A DNA stretch of 64,000 nt from assembly GCF_949987535.1 (NCBI RefSeq), contig NC_080080.1, positions 65,563,006 through 65,627,005 on the forward strand, read 5' to 3'. The notes under the pieces are model-generated. The model did not search any database and was not told where the DNA came from. It saw only the letters and a program-made list of their open reading frames with translations. This DNA comes from Balaenoptera acutorostrata (lineage: Eukaryota > Chordata > Mammalia > Artiodactyla > Balaenopteridae). Position numbers and translations under genes: made by a program. This document shows positions 45,726-58,353 of this stretch, piece by piece. How positions within the stretch are numbered: the first letter of the stretch is position 1; each line of letters starts with the position of its first letter.

Positions 45726-47090
45726 TTCTCTGTGAGGAAACGGATGCCATAGAGAAGACACAGATTATGATACTTTCGGTCAGAAGGGAGGCAGCCGGGA
45801 GCTGTTCTACTCTGAATGCTTTGCTCACACAGACTTTTAACTTTTCTCCTTTGTATTTCATACCCCAAATGAAGTTTTCACCCCTTTCTGCATAGTTAAA
45901 TACGGCAGTGTGTGTAGCAGCCTTTGCGGTGGACCTCCATCCTATGAAAGTAGCAAGAGGCAAACCTGACCATACTAGAGGTGAGGAAATAAAACCGAAG
46001 ACCAGGAGCCTTCCCCACTATCACTCGGTGAGATCTCGGCGGCAGCGATGGGGTACTCTTCATTCAATTCTGGGCTCCAAATTCCCCAGAAGGATCACAT
46101 GGAGTCCCTCTGGGGCCTTGTCTGTCCATCAGGCAAACTCAGCTGAGTGACAGGCTGAAAAGTCACTGGGAAGATAATTCCTTCGTTTTGATGGTAACCA
46201 CACCTAATGGTGATGACTCAGAATCTCACATACGTTGAATTATATTGCTTTAGAAGCACTCCCAAATCCTTGGATCATGAAAGGTGACAGATACCTGCCC
46301 TCTTGGATGTCTGCGTCTGCCTACCTTCAATCAGGATTTGCAGCTTACTGCCAAAGGGGAGAGGAAGCCTTTTTGAGTCCAGACTTGCCAACAGACACAG
46401 ACAAGCGGTCACCTCCCCAGGAACGCCCAGCCTCACACCAAGCTTGGGGCATCACAAAGCAATCTGAAGGGATTAGGCTTCATCCGTAGGCTTGAGTGTG
46501 AAGCCTGTGGTATCCATTCAGACCAGACTTGGGGTCACGGACACAAAGGTTAAGATTTCCGATTCACACCGCCTGGATCAGCTCCCCAATACAACAAAAG
46601 CTAGCACGTTTCCGGGCTTCCCTAAGAACTCCAGGTGGCTTGAAAGACGTAGAGGAGGGAGAGAAGGAAGGTAATATTTTAGTCCAACCCCAAATCAACA
46701 CAAATCATTAAAACGCATTGTCTCATTCTCCAATTGTACCTAAACATTTTGAAAAATATGATCTTCCTTATGTTAATCCTGTCATCAGGACCTACTTGGA
46801 TCCAAATTTTAACTTGATGTATTTTCTCCTAAACTTACTGTTCTCTTTAATTAGATTTGAGTTGATGAGAACTAATAGCGTTCTTCATAGTTGCTCTTCC
46901 CCGGCTGAGGGAATAGAGCATCAATTAAAATTATACTGAAATCCCAATGCCAAGAAAGAAAAGTGGAACTGAGTTACTTGCCTTTCCCAGTAATACAAAT
47001 ATATTTAATCTAAAAATCACAGTTAGTTAGTATGGGAAAGAAACTAACTCTATAGAAAGAAATCCATCCATTTTGTTCATAATCTAAACT
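45726..47090. other. Non-coding stretch, nothing recognised
   Basis: Several short frames (45611-46939) are open but carry no domain, and the sequence has no splice-like arrangement that I can defend. Confidence 0.45.
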
Positions 47091-47096
47091 CCTGCC

Positions 47097-47185
47097 ATGA
47101 AAAGTGTGGCCAATGGACTTGCAGGGGTTACGTCACTTGGGGGGTGGTTAGAAATGTGGAGTCTTAGGTCCCAATGGAGGTGATG
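47097..47185. mobile_element. MER5-like hAT MITE fragment
   Basis: 'gaaaagtgtggccaatggac', 'cacttggggggtggttagaa' and 'gtcttaggtcccaa' resemble MER5. Weak. Confidence 0.4.
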
Positions 47186-47519
47186 TTTAACAAAATACCG
47201 CTGTAGTGGGGGGAGCCTTGCGGGGGGTGGTGGTAATGAACATACCTTTGATCTCTACCAGTTAATTTTGTCAATGGAATATTAAGCATGCCCATTAACT
47301 GCACTGATTCAGTTTTCTAATTAAATGCTTACTAATTAACTGCATGATTCTTCTCATAGTAACAGATTAGGCCAAATCATGACGTTATCACAGATGAAAG
47401 GAAACATCCTCTCACAGCACGAGATACTTATTATCTGCCTCAGTGTTGGGCTGTGTCATCCAGGATTGGCAGCAAACGACTGTAAGTGAAGTAGAGTTCA
47501 CAGAATTCGCATCCTGAAG

Positions 47520-47829
47520 CAGGGGTCAGCAAAGTTCCCTGTAAGTGGCATAGAGTAAATATTTTAAGCTTTGTGGACCACATGGTCTCTTTTCCAACTC
47601 CTCAGCTCTGCCAGTGGAGTGTGAAAGCAGCCATAGACAAAATGCAAATGAATGAGAGTGGCCATGCTCCAATAAAACTTTATTGGCACTGAAATTTGAA
47701 TTTCATATAATTTTCATGTCATGAAATATTCTTTTTCTTTTGATATTTTTTTTCAACGCTTTAAAAATGTGAAAACCATTCTAGGTTTGGAGGTCGTACA
47801 GAATTAGGCAGTGGGTTGGCTGACCCCAT
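47520..47829. mobile_element. hAT-type MITE, complete, terminal inverted repeats visible
   Basis: It starts CAGGGGTCAGC and ends GGCTGACCCC, imperfect terminal inverted repeats. Inside are 'ttaagctttgtggaccacat', 'gaaagcagccatagacaaaa' and 'ccaataaaactttattggca'. It is about 310 bp with no transposase, so non-autonomous. Related to 24536-24749. Confidence 0.8.
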
Positions 47830-48055
47830 ACTAAAATTAAGGCTATACTCGCACAAAGGAGGTACTGACACGAGGCTGAGGATGGATCGACAGCTCCTTC
47901 AGGCCATTCTGAATAATATGGAAAGCAACTCAGTAGGAATACCTGTTTTTTCAAAAGGAATGAAATATTTATTTGTTAGAACTCTAGCCTGACAAAGAAC
48001 ATTTGTTCATGTATTGATATTAATGTCTGATGATTTAACAATTTAATTACAATGC

Positions 48056-48505
48056 TGCTATGGGTTGAATTATGTCCTCCCCTCTAAAAGATATGTTGGA
48101 GTCCTAACCCCCAGGACCTCAGAATGTGACCTTATTTGGAAATACAGTCTTTACAGATGTAATCAAGTTAAGACGAGGTCATTAGGGTGGGTCCTAATTC
48201 ACTATGACTGGTGTCCTTATAAAAAGGGGAAAGTTGAATACAGACATGCACACAGGAAGAACGCCACGTGAAGATGAAGGCAGAAAGTGGGGTGAAGTGG
48301 CAGAAGCCAAAGACAGCCAGCAAACCATCAGAAACCATGAGTGAGACGTGGAACAGATCCCCCCCCCCAACCTCATAAGGAACCAACCCTGCTGACATCT
48401 TGATCTAGAACTTTTAGCCTCCAGAACTGTGACACAATACTGTTCTGTTGTTTAAGACACCCCGTTTGTAATACTTTGTTAAGGCAGCCCTAGGAAACTG
48501 ACACA
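48056..48505 (+). mobile_element. MaLR (MLT1-type) solo LTR with target duplication
   Basis: It begins 'tgctatgggttgaattatgt' and ends 'ctaggaaactgacaca', flanked by the perfect 5-bp duplication AATGC at 48051-48055 and 48506-48510. Typical blocks 'aatgtgaccttatttggaaa', 'gtcattagggtgggtcctaa' and 'cctccagaactgtgacacaa' are present. Length is 450 bp. There is no internal sequence, so it is a solo LTR. Confidence 0.92.
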
Positions 48506-48510
48506 AATGC

Positions 48511-50185
48511 CCTTATTCCTTTTAGACTCAGGATATAAGGGGGTCTCTGTATGTATCTTCTTTCCCCTCATTTGCCAAAATAACTGCCGGCTGGTAGAAA
48601 AGACAATGCTCACAAGTCTTGCTACCGGTTTGCTCTGTTAGGGAGAGCATGTCTAAAGTCTGCCTTTTTTATTTGTTATGTTAAAAAAAATCAACATCAG
48701 TGAGGTCACGTCCGTAGCTGGAAAGGCACACATGCTACCTACAGATGCCTTGCCAATAGAGAGTGGCAGTTTGATCAACACCCGCTAAATGTAAAAATGA
48801 AATATAAATTGTGCCAAATGTATAAAACTGAAGACTTCTGGATTTGGGATGAACTGGAAGGAAAAAAGAACAAAAATTCTGTGGTTAATTAACTTCCGGC
48901 CCTGTCATATGTCTCCATCTGTATTAGTAATTACGTGAATCTTATTAAATGAGGTGGACAAGAAAAGAAGTCACTTGAAGATTAAACTCCTATAACCATG
49001 AAAACTAGCAGTTGTGGTAAATGTTTAACAACCAGCTCTTGGGGGAGGCAGAGGGTGGGCCTGATTTGTTGGGTTTGCCAATTTCTATGGTGTAACTATC
49101 CCCACTGTGGCTGATTTCAAGCTACTAGCAGTATTTCACCGAACACTCAGTAGGGAAGAGATGTCCACACCATTTATCACCAGCTGGTGTGAGCCAGCTC
49201 CTGCATATATCTGGTTATAGCAATAATAACTTCCACCAACTCCCAACATCAGCTACATCTAAGAATGAAACTGTGGATGCAAAGGTGAGACTCTCACTGC
49301 CTCAAAGTTGTCTCCCAACAACCTAGAGAATCAATGCACATAGATCTGGGGGAGCTAGCCTTTAGAAGCTCTCCTAAAAACTATTATTTTGATGCCTGGT
49401 TAGCTCTTCTTTCCTGGGACAAGCCTGCTAGCCTGCTAAACCACTGGGAAAAGAAGTGCTTCAAATGTCAGCTACCCCTCCAGCACACACACCCTAACAG
49501 AGACACAATCCACACGATAAAGGACAAGACAGTTAGTTCTGCTCTAAAGTTTCTAAAAATCATTGTGCAATGTAAGATTGTGCAATAAAAACCACGGGGC
49601 TGGTGAGAAAAATGGATGCTCAAAAATTCAGCAGGGAAACATTTTAAGAAGCCACCTAATAAAAATGGTAGCAAAGTTTTACACATGTTAAATGGTCCAG
49701 AAATACCTAAATACTACAATAAATAGAACACTGTATCTTGAAACTGCCTGGAGTTTGCTTGTGGAAGTGAGCTTTGAAGGGCTGAAGCTTGTGAGTTATT
49801 GTGAAGTGGCGGAACGATGGTTAGCTGAAACTGGAGAGAAAGCTGGAAGCCCAGATGTGGATGGCGTGGCTCAGAACACGTGGGGAACTGAGGTAGCTGG
49901 CAGAGGTCTGAGGTGTGTGCGTGTCTGTGATTTGGGCGTTCCTACACAGCTCCTTTCAGTTGGGTACAGTTTTCCTTATTCATCTAGTGCTTACCACGGA
50001 CAACATCATGCATTAAAAAAACAAGAAATGCTGACATTTTCCCCTAATGTATCAACTGTGTTTTTAAAACAAGTGGATAGCAGAACTGACTAGACTTAGC
50101 TTTTTTTAAAAAAATCTTCTTAATATGTTTATTTTGTTCTATGTTCATCAGTATTCAGAAATTTTAGTCATCGAGTTCTGCTTTC
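48511..50185. other. Non-coding stretch, nothing recognised
   Basis: Frames at 49334-49588 and 49692-50093 (plus) are open but show no domain. I cannot support an exon. Confidence 0.45.
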
Positions 50186-50189
50186 TTAT

Positions 50190-50326
50190 TTTTTTAATTT
50201 TTATCTTTTATTTTTTGGCCATACCATGATGCATGCGGGATCTTAATCCCCAGCCAGGGATCGGACCCCGTGCCCCCTGCATTGGGAGCGAGGAGTCTTC
50301 ACCTCTGGACTGCCAGGAAAGACCAG
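50190..50326 (-). mobile_element. Short tRNA-derived SINE, antisense, decayed
   Basis: 'ttggccataccatgatgcat', 'cagccagggatcggaccccg' (B box region) and 'ctctggactgccaggaaaga' are the reverse complement of the short SINE at 41787. No clear duplication is seen. Confidence 0.8.
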
Positions 50327-50989
50327 ACTTTGTTGTTTGACCCTCTACAGGTCCTTTCTACTGTTTCCACTCTACAACTTTCTACTAGGATAGAAAATAC
50401 AATGAGATGTACAGAAAAATCCAAGCTTAGAAGCTCTAGGAAGTGTTTTTCGTATTGGTTAGTCATTAGGCTCTATCTCTTCTGCCCTTTTTCTTCATTC
50501 CTTAGTGACCTCCTGCTCTAGATTTAGCACCTGGGATCCTTAACATTTTTGTATTCTCTTCTGCATAAAACTCTGCTTTCATGAAAGAGTGAGCTAAACT
50601 GATTCTTACTAAAGTTAAAGGACTAGGAACAATTTCACGGAGATCAAAGCTTCAAGGTAAAAGAATCTGGCAGGTATTTTTGGATATGGGGCATTATCAA
50701 ATTGATGGGGGAGCTATTGTACGTAAAGTGTTCTTCTAAACACTTCATAAATAGCACACAATGGTCGTCTCTTCAGAACAATAGTCCCCAGTGGTCCCAT
50801 TTATTCTGGCTGTGTGAAGAGGAGATGCACGTCTGCATCTCAGCTTCTCCTCAACCTGGTTGTTTGGAAGAGGCATTCAATGCCCACTCCATCGTCCCCA
50901 GACATCCTTCACAAGGTTGTTATGAGGAACAATGAAAGAACATGGTTTCTGGCCTCATGTTTATCACGTGAAAGGGAAGCAGCACACAT

Positions 50990-51136
50990 GATGGCTAAGG
51001 GCGCCAGCTCTACGATCAAACTGCCTGGGTGAAAATCTGGACCCCACCACTTCCTCTTTGTTGGAACTTGGGTATGTCCCTTAGGCTCTCTGAGGTTCAG
51101 TTTCTTCAGCCATACAATGGGGATAACGATGGGAAC
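50990..51136 (+). mobile_element. MIR SINE, sense, left part split by an L1 3' end
   Basis: 'aactgcctgggtgaaaatct', 'ggtatgtcccttaggctctc' and 'cagccatacaatggggataa' are MIR. The tail resumes at about 51306 with 'gctcagcacaatgtctagac'. Confidence 0.78.
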
Positions 51137-51295
51137 TCTGCTCAATATTCTAGAACAACCTAATTGGGAAAAAAACTTGAAAAAGAATAGATACATGTAT
51201 ATGGATAACTGAATCACACTGCTGTAAACCCAAAACTCACACAACATTGTTAATCTACTGTACTCCAATATAAAATAAAAAGTTAAAAAAAAGAA
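51137..51295 (+). mobile_element. L1 LINE 3' end, short, sense
   Basis: 'gaaaaagaatagatacatgt', 'ggataactgaatcacactgc' and 'ctactgtactccaatataaa' followed by an A-rich tail. It is inserted in a MIR. Confidence 0.82.
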
Positions 51296-51365
51296 AATGA
51301 AATACATATCGAAATGCTCAGCACAATGTCTAGACAGAGCCAGTGTTCAATATATGTTATTAATA
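51296..51365 (+). mobile_element. MIR SINE, right part
   Basis: 'caatgtctagacagagccag' and 'gttcaatatatgttattaat' complete the MIR tail. Confidence 0.65.
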
Positions 51366-52270
51366 ACAAGAAATTCAATATGAGCTAGCTCTATGGACAC
51401 CCTCTGGACACATGATACAAATGTTAGCCGTTTAACCGCATGCAACACATTATACCTATAAGCTGCCCAAGTATGTGCTGATGTGATGGTTTACTTATTT
51501 TAAAAGACACTTAAATCTATTCCATAGAATGTGGCCTTAGCTTTGCGGTTTGCTGAATAAAGCACAGGCTCCTGGTTCCCAAGAGCCTAGCAGTACAAAA
51601 CTGCCAGATGGATGACCCACGGTGGGATACGGCCTGTGTGCTGGGCAGAATTGAGCTGCACATAAAGCCAGGTTACTTGTGTAGAGATTCAAGCCAAGAC
51701 CCTGCCCTCCTCAGCTCTCCAGCCCAGACACCAGAACTAATTTATGTGCCAGGTGAATAAATGTGACTTCAATCTTCTGAAGGTGCAGAATGATTCTAGG
51801 TTTTCCTTTAGACAGTAGTCTTTCTACAGACACAGAACTGCTAGGCTAATTTTGAAATTGCTTTTCTATTCTGGTGACTTTTGGCAGTTTGGTCTTTAAG
51901 CTTTTAAGTATTTTGCTTTTGAAATGGCTACATGTGCAGTGTGACCAAATTATGAAGCACTGCAAAACTCTGATCCTGAAGCTGGAGTCTAGACAATTCT
52001 TTCTCTCTCCACAGCTGACCAAACCATCCTCATGATCTTTCCTCGAATAGCATCACCTGGTAATTCAATGCTAGCATTTGTTCGGAATAATTTTTTTTCT
52101 CCTTTGGACCACAACCAAAATCTTCAAATGTAAAATATCTACCATATTGGAAATAAAGATTTTAAACAAATTTGGATTTTCTTTCTCATTTAGCTGAGGC
52201 TACTGAGCTTTTTACTTGGAAATTATAATTCGAGTGATTTAAAGGTTCTAACATGTATATGTTCTCCAAT
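51366..52270. other. Non-coding stretch, nothing recognised
   Basis: No supported gene or repeat. Confidence 0.5.
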
Positions 52271-52274
52271 TATT

Positions 52275-52362
52275 TGAATGCAGCCTCCTTGGGGCAGAGA
52301 CTGTTTTGTCCATTCCTCCATTTCCAACACCTAAAACAGTGTCTAGAACCCTGTAGGTGCTG
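52275..52362 (+). mobile_element. L2/MIR 3' tail, sense
   Basis: 'ccttggggcagagactgttt' followed by 'ctaaaacagtgtctagaacc' is typical of the L2 3' end. Confidence 0.6.
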
Positions 52363-52364
52363 CT

Positions 52365-52909
52365 GGTAGTTTCCTATTTCTATGCAACAAATTACCGCAG
52401 ACTTAGTGACTCCAAACAACAAACACTTAGCATCTCCCAGTTTCTGTGGGTCAAGAGTCCAGATATAGCTTGACCAGGTCCTCTGCTAGGGTCCCACAAG
52501 GCTACAATAAAGGTGTCAGTCAGCGCTGAGGTCTCATCTAAGGCTCTACTAGAAAAGGATCTGATTTTGTTGACAGAATTCAGATCCTTACGGCTGTGAT
52601 ACTGGAAGCTGTGGTTTCTTACCAGCTGTTGGCTGGAAGCTTCCTTGGGTCTAGGAGGCTGCCCTCGGCCCCTTGCCATGTTGGCTCCCATAGAGGCAGC
52701 CCAGTTCTTCAAAGGCAGCAAGGAGAGAGAGAGAGACTCCAGCAAGATGGGTGCTGAGATGTTACAAAATCACATACGTGTCATCTTGTATATCTTTCAC
52801 CCCGTTCTATTGATTAGAAGCAAGTCACAGCCCAGCCACACTCCAGGGGCGAGTATGACACAGTGTGTAAACACCAGGCGATGGGAGTCGTGGGGACATC
52901 CTAAGAGTC
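52365..52909. mobile_element. Ancient eutherian repeat, same family as 1440-1860
   Basis: 'cctatttctatgcaacaaat', 'tccaaacaacaaacacttag' and 'gtttctgtgggtcaagagtc' match the family. The frames 52392-52745 (minus) and 52645-52956 (plus) come from it. Confidence 0.5.
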
Positions 52910-52926
52910 TGTCTGTCACAATTCTT

Positions 52927-53050
52927 TTCTTTTTTTTTTTTTTTTTGGTCACGTAGTTTGCGGGATCTTAGTCCCCCAACCAGGGATCAAATCCGCGCCT
53001 TCGGCAGTGAAAGTGCAGGGTCCTAATCACTGTACTGCCAGGGAATTCCC
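52927..53050 (-). mobile_element. Short tRNA-derived SINE, antisense, with target duplication
   Basis: The reverse complement starts 'gggaattccctggcagtaca' and ends in poly-A (poly-T at 52930-52946). The 17-bp duplication 'tgtctgtcacaattctt' (52910-52926) and 'tgtccgtcacaattctt' (53051-53067) has one mismatch. It lies at the edge of the older repeat. Confidence 0.93.
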
Positions 53051-53067
53051 TGTCCGTCACAATTCTT

Positions 53068-53785
53068 AATACGTTGATCCAATAAATGAATGCAGAGCCA
53101 CTGTCTCTAGTGAGCACCTAGCTAGTATGATCATATAAGTTTACGTTTTGAGTCCTTTATTCTATAACCCATAGATTTTCAATTCCTTCTTTAGTTAAAA
53201 CACACATCTCTGAGTAAAGATAATTTGTTAAAAGCCATCTCAGGCTTATTAAAAAACGTTTGGGGAGAGATCGTAAATGTAGCACAGAACCATACTGTTA
53301 TCTTTTTTGGTGAAGAAAGCGTTTCCACAAGCTCAAAGGGATGAAGTGCCGTGGCTGTAGAGGAAAAGGCACTGAAAGGGTGTTTCCTCTTTCAGGCTGT
53401 TCTCCCAGATTTTCTGAGCACACAGATAACTGGAGAAGTTCTCCCTCAGAGGTATCCAGCTCCACATGCGTTGAAGGAGAGACCAGTCCAGAAAGCAAAG
53501 CATGCATCGGGCAGAATAAAGATACTTGGGAAATGAGTATGCACTTGTAAAATAGTTCATGTTGAAATATTTTACTAACACAAACATCAAAGAAACTGGA
53601 TTGATTTATATACATTAAAGTGGAGTGGGTAGAAAAAGGAGGAGACATGGTTTTTAGTTCTGTATCTACTAGGTGATTTATAGGATAAGCTCCCGACCTG
53701 CTTAACTACTCTCACTAATGAACGTAGGCTTATGAACTGATGAAAAATCTCTGCAGCATCTGGCCGTCTGTGAAAGGAAGGGGTG
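53068..53785. other. Non-coding stretch, nothing recognised
   Basis: Open frames on both strands at 53298-53648 overlap each other and have no domain. Confidence 0.5.
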
Positions 53786-53789
53786 ATCG

Positions 53790-54015
53790 TGAGGGCACAA
53801 AGGGAGCAGTGGTTAGAGAGGACACATTATGCAAATGGTAGCGTGTCTCTGGGGCCAGCCTGAGTGGGTGTGACCCTTCACACCTGAGGCTCTGGGTTCC
53901 TGACTTCTCATCTATCAAACAGGGAGAGAAACAGACCTACCTCGGGTGGTGGCTGTGAGAATTAGTTACACGTAATGCATTTAGAATATAGCCAAGAAGA
54001 TAAATACTAGCTCTA
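53790..54015 (+). mobile_element. MIR SINE, sense, diverged
   Basis: 'gtgtctctggggccagcctg', 'tctcatctatcaaacaggga' and 'gtggctgtgagaattagtta' follow the MIR order. Confidence 0.65.
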
Positions 54016-54960
54016 AGATTTAGTGTTATTTGTTAGAAAAACAGATTTAAACTTATCCAGCTGATAATATGCATACTCTTTTATAGAAACATGAAACACA
54101 GGAAAAAAATTTGGAAATTCATTCTGAAATCCTTAGAAGAAACCATCATTACGAAGAGCCATTTTCCTTTATTTTTCCATTTATTTTTTTTTTCCAAACC
54201 AACAGTGAAATGCAGCCTCCATGTTGTGAAATGTTACAAATGGGTAATCGCTGTCATCTGGTCCAAGCTTCCTGAATACTGGAAGCCTCATTCCCTGCAA
54301 CTTGCTCACACGGTCATGACACGCCTCTTTCCCCTAACAACTTATCAACCTACCTTCCATTTGCAAAACCTTTTTTGGTTTTTCATTGTCCCCTGAGACG
54401 TGTCCAAATGGCATGCGTTCTAAAGTCCTCTATCAGGACACACCAGTAACTGCACTTCCCAGCCTTCACTTTCCTGCCTCTTCTGTCTCCACCCTCCCTG
54501 TTTCAGTAAATGATGGCTCAGTTCTCCTCCCCAACCCCTTCCTCGGTGTCTGGGTGTCTGCTTCCCAAGGCCCACAGAGGACTTCCACCGCCCACGTCCT
54601 GTCCTCCTCAAAGCTGGAGGTGAGTCTGTGTGCACTCCTGTAGCCATGTCAACTTCAGAGGGTAAAGGACAAGAAACGCCCCTGAACTGTGATGGGTATC
54701 TCTATGATCTAAGTCGGTAGAAGGAATGTATTCCTTTCCTCCAGCTTTGGGGATAACTGTTTCACTCGATCAATACAGCCAGAGAAAGTTAACCTCAGCG
54801 CTGATTGACTCTGGCTGACTGGAAGAGAACTCCTGACAACAGAAACGCTGCAATGAGACAGCGTCATGACTAACAAGCCAGTCAATGAAGACACACCCAA
54901 AACACCATTTACAAACCTCCGGTTTCCCTCTTCTTACACCATTCTGATTTTTGTAAAATC
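54016..54960. other. Non-coding stretch, nothing recognised
   Basis: No supported gene or repeat. The frames at 54386-54647 overlap on both strands. Confidence 0.5.
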
Positions 54961-54964
54961 AGAA

Positions 54965-55085
54965 TGCTAAGCCCACACCCTTGTTTTATAGATGGGGAAA
55001 TTCAAGTTCAGGGAGATTCAGTGTCTCACACAAGCCCACAATGATGAGTTTAGGAAGAACTGGAACAGATCCCAGGTACAGAAGC
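54965..55085 (-). mobile_element. MIR SINE fragment, antisense
   Basis: 'ttgttttatagatggggaaa' and 'gtgtctcacacaagcccaca' resemble the reverse-complement MIR core. Confidence 0.6.
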
Positions 55086-55341
55086 ACTGGAACCTGGGCT
55101 CTGAGAGCCATGCCACGGGACTCTCCTATAGGTTCCTCTGACTCCAAGTAAGATGCACTGAGCACTTCAACAGATAGGGGTCCGGGATGCATCCCCTCAG
55201 ATCAGATTCTGCTGCATGCAAATTACACGTGACTTAACATTCCGATACGGAACAAAACAATTAAACATTAGGATTCTCTTATCAGATTCTTATAGAGTCC
55301 TTGTGGCATTAACTGTAGACCAACTTATAAAGAAAACTGCA

Positions 55342-55520
55342 TATCCTACTGTACAGCACAGGGAACTATATTCAATACCCTGTGATAAACCACAGTGGAA
55401 AAGAATATGAAAAGGAATATATATATACACACATATGTATATATATAACCGAATCACTTTGCTGTACTGCAGAAATTAACACATTATAAATCAACTATAG
55501 TTCAATAAAATTAAAAAAAC
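55342..55520 (+). mobile_element. L1 LINE 3' end, short, with target duplication
   Basis: 'tactgtacagcacagggaac', 'ccctgtgataaaccacagtg' and 'caactatagttcaataaaat' appear in order. Flanks are 'aaagaaaactgca' (55329-55341) and 'aaagagaactgca' (55521-55533), one mismatch in 13. An (AT)n/(AC)n run lies at 55418-55447. Confidence 0.9.
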
Positions 55521-55533
55521 AAAGAGAACTGCA

Positions 55534-57200
55534 CACTAGGATTTAATCATCTAGATTATTCATGTCCCTCTTCATTAGATTCCTATGTATTTTTTAAAAA
55601 TTTGCCTGAGTATTCTGTTTAATAAATTAATCATTTTTGGAGGCTTGACACGAGGAAATGACTTTCATCCCCATTTCACTTTGCCTATGTAGGAAGATGT
55701 TTATTCAATCACTTGTCATCAAGGTAATATTTACTCTTAGACCTTCTAGCAGGTCATGATTACTCTCACATTGCTTCAACTGTTATGTATGATGGTAGGT
55801 TATGTTAGTAACATGTTTGAATGTCTCCTAATACTGGAAGGTCAAGAAATTCTCCAACTGCCCTCTATATTCTTGGATAATAATGAAAGACTGTCTGGAT
55901 ATGATTCATAAGACTAGTTACAGAGGTGGTGGGGTTTTCTCCTTTTGAAATCATGTATAAAGCATTTTTAAAAGGTTTATAATCTGTTGAAACCAGGCAA
56001 ACATTTTCATTCCTGTTTTGCAGAACAAAACCAAACCCTAAGAGAAGTCTAAATCATGTTTTTATTCCTTTGTGCATCATTCCACGAAGATCAGAAGGAT
56101 ATCCTATTTATCAGTTTATTCTTAACACTTCACGTAGGGCTTGGCACATTGTGGATATTCATTAACTATGCACTAATAGAGAAAATAATTTATTCAAATA
56201 GATTAGAGATACTACAAATTAATGTCTTAAAAGGCAGACTTACCTGTAAGTAATCAAACATAGCAAATGAAATAACAACAAAGCAGGAAACACTGCCTGG
56301 GTATACGCCTGGATTTACATGAACTCTCTCATCGGATGTATGAATACGGTCTCCAACATTTAACCAACTTTTCAATCAACTTGCAAAGTGAATTTCAAAA
56401 AGTGATTAGAGTAAGCTACAGATTTCAATAGATCTTTATTTGCTTTTGTAATTAATTGAAGATTTTAGTCTAAATTTTATCAAAACTGTGGTGTAGATGT
56501 TGGATTATTTCTATTTTTTTTTTTAAATCTCTAATTTAAACGAGTGAAGGAAAATATCTGAGTCAAGTAATGTTGTTATTATGGTATAACAAGACAAAAA
56601 AGAAAAAACAACTTTCTGGGAAATGACAGAAAGAGCCATTAGCTGAACTGATAATCCATACCATCTTTCTAGTTTTTAGAACAGAAAGATCTGGAAGCTG
56701 GGATGTGGACGGCATGATGTGATCATGCTGGGGATCTCGACTGGCCATGTCCTCCAGGTACACCAGCAGATGGCAGAAGCTCCTTGGTATGTATGAGAGG
56801 TCGTTACTGACAGGCTGGGTTTAAATCATTTGGAGCAAATAAAAAATACAGATCAGAAAGAGTTAAGAGATGTAATTTCACTGGGATTCTTTTGAAAACT
56901 ACATCTACATAAATTTGCAGTCTTATATCTCACGTCAATATAAAAGGGAGACCCATATGTACAGAATCACTCATATTCATAATAATCTTTTTTATTCTAG
57001 AATATTCACATGTGAGATGGTTAGATTTTTCAGAAAAACAAAAGCCTCAGACAGAGTCAAGTCCAGATACCATGGGAATAGGGAGGAATGGGGAGCTGTT
57101 GTGTAATGGGTATAGAGTTTCAGTTTTGCAAGACCAAAAAGAGCTCTGGAGAGTGATTGTATAACTGGAATGTACTAAACATTACTGCAATATATACACT
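55534..57200. other. Non-coding stretch with a possible L2 scrap
   Basis: 'gtagggcttggcacattgtg' near 56135 resembles an L2 or MIR tail. Otherwise nothing is recognised. Confidence 0.45.
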
Positions 57201-57215
57201 TAAAAACAGTTAAAA

Positions 57216-57376
57216 CAACAAGGTCCTACTGTACAGAGAACTGCATTCAGTATCTTGTAATAACCTATAATGGAAAAGAATCTGAAAAAGAATATATATA
57301 TGTATGTATAGCTGAGTCACTTTGCTGTACACCTGAAACTAACCCAACATTGTAAATCAACTATACTTCAATAAAC
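57216..57376 (+). mobile_element. L1 LINE 3' end, short, with target duplication
   Basis: 'aacaaggtcctactgtacag', 'gaatctgaaaaagaatatat' and 'tgtaaatcaactatacttca' appear in order. Flanks 'aaaaacagttaaaa' (57202-57215) and 'aaaaatggttaaga' (57377-57390) are an imperfect duplication. Confidence 0.88.
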
Positions 57377-57390
57377 AAAAATGGTTAAGA

Positions 57391-57928
57391 TAGTAAAATT
57401 TTATGCTTTGTATATTTTACCACAATTAAAATGAAAAAATCTGGATATTCACTTCTGCATCTAACGGCCTAACACATAATGCACTGAATTAATATATCTA
57501 AAACATAATATTGGAGGGCCTGACAACCTTGGACAGCAATTGCTTCCAAAAGAAACGCTTTGGTTAGAAAAGGATACTGGGATTTATCACAGACAAATTC
57601 AAGAGGGCACTGAAGCGCCTGTTGCTACTGCACTTGTTAGTTCATGAGAGACCCTTTCTTTCCAGAAAGTTTAAGATCCATTAACTCCTTCTACTTAGCA
57701 CTAATTGATATTGTTGATATCGCAGAAGAGGGACTCAGGATTGAATCAGCACAGACAATAAACCTGCCTGTTTCTTTCCAGATGGGTCTTCCCAGTTTCT
57801 GCTGCAGAGGCAATGGTCAGCTCTGTGGGCGGAACATCTAAGCTACTTGTTAGATCTCCTCTTCCGTGGCAACACTGTACTGAACTGTTTTCCCAGTAGA
57901 GTAACCAGAAAACTTTAGTTATCTAAAG
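57391..57928. other. Non-coding stretch, nothing recognised
   Basis: No supported gene or repeat. Confidence 0.5.
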
Positions 57929-58048
57929 CAGCGCTGGCCAATAGAAATACATGTAATTCAAAATGTCTGTGCCACATTTCAAGAATATAAGCAAGTGACA
58001 TAAATTTTATTTTATTTTATTTTTTATTTATTTTTTCCATAGATTTTT

Positions 58049-58353
58049 AAAATATATATATTTTTAAAATTCATTTATTTATTTATTTTTGGCTGTGTTG
58101 GGTCTTCATTTCTGTGCGAGGGCTTTCTCTAGTTGTGGCAAGCGGGGGCCACTCTTCATCGCGGTGCGCGGACCTCTCACTGTCGCGGCCTCTCTTGTTG
58201 CGGAGCACAGGCTCCAGACGCGCAGGCTCAGTAGTTGTGGCTCACGGGCCTAGTTGCTCCGCGGCATGTGGGATCTTCCCAGACCAGGGCTCCAACCCGC
58301 GTCCCCTGCATTAGCAGGCAGATTCTCAATCACTGCGCCACCAGGGAAGCCCC
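58049..58353 (-). mobile_element. CHR-like SINE, antisense, inside an L1 tail
   Basis: The minus strand begins 'gggcttccctggtggcgcag' and has the (AAAT)n tail at 58071-58090. Flanks 'ccatagattttt' (58037-58048) and 'ccatagtttttt' (58354-58365) are the probable duplication, one mismatch in 12. The frame at 58114-58314 is SINE sequence. Confidence 0.93.

Noticed and set aside
49334..50093. Two plus-strand frames of 84 and 133 codons that could be exons
   Set aside because: I could not find a convincing exon border or any family likeness; cross-species conservation would be needed.
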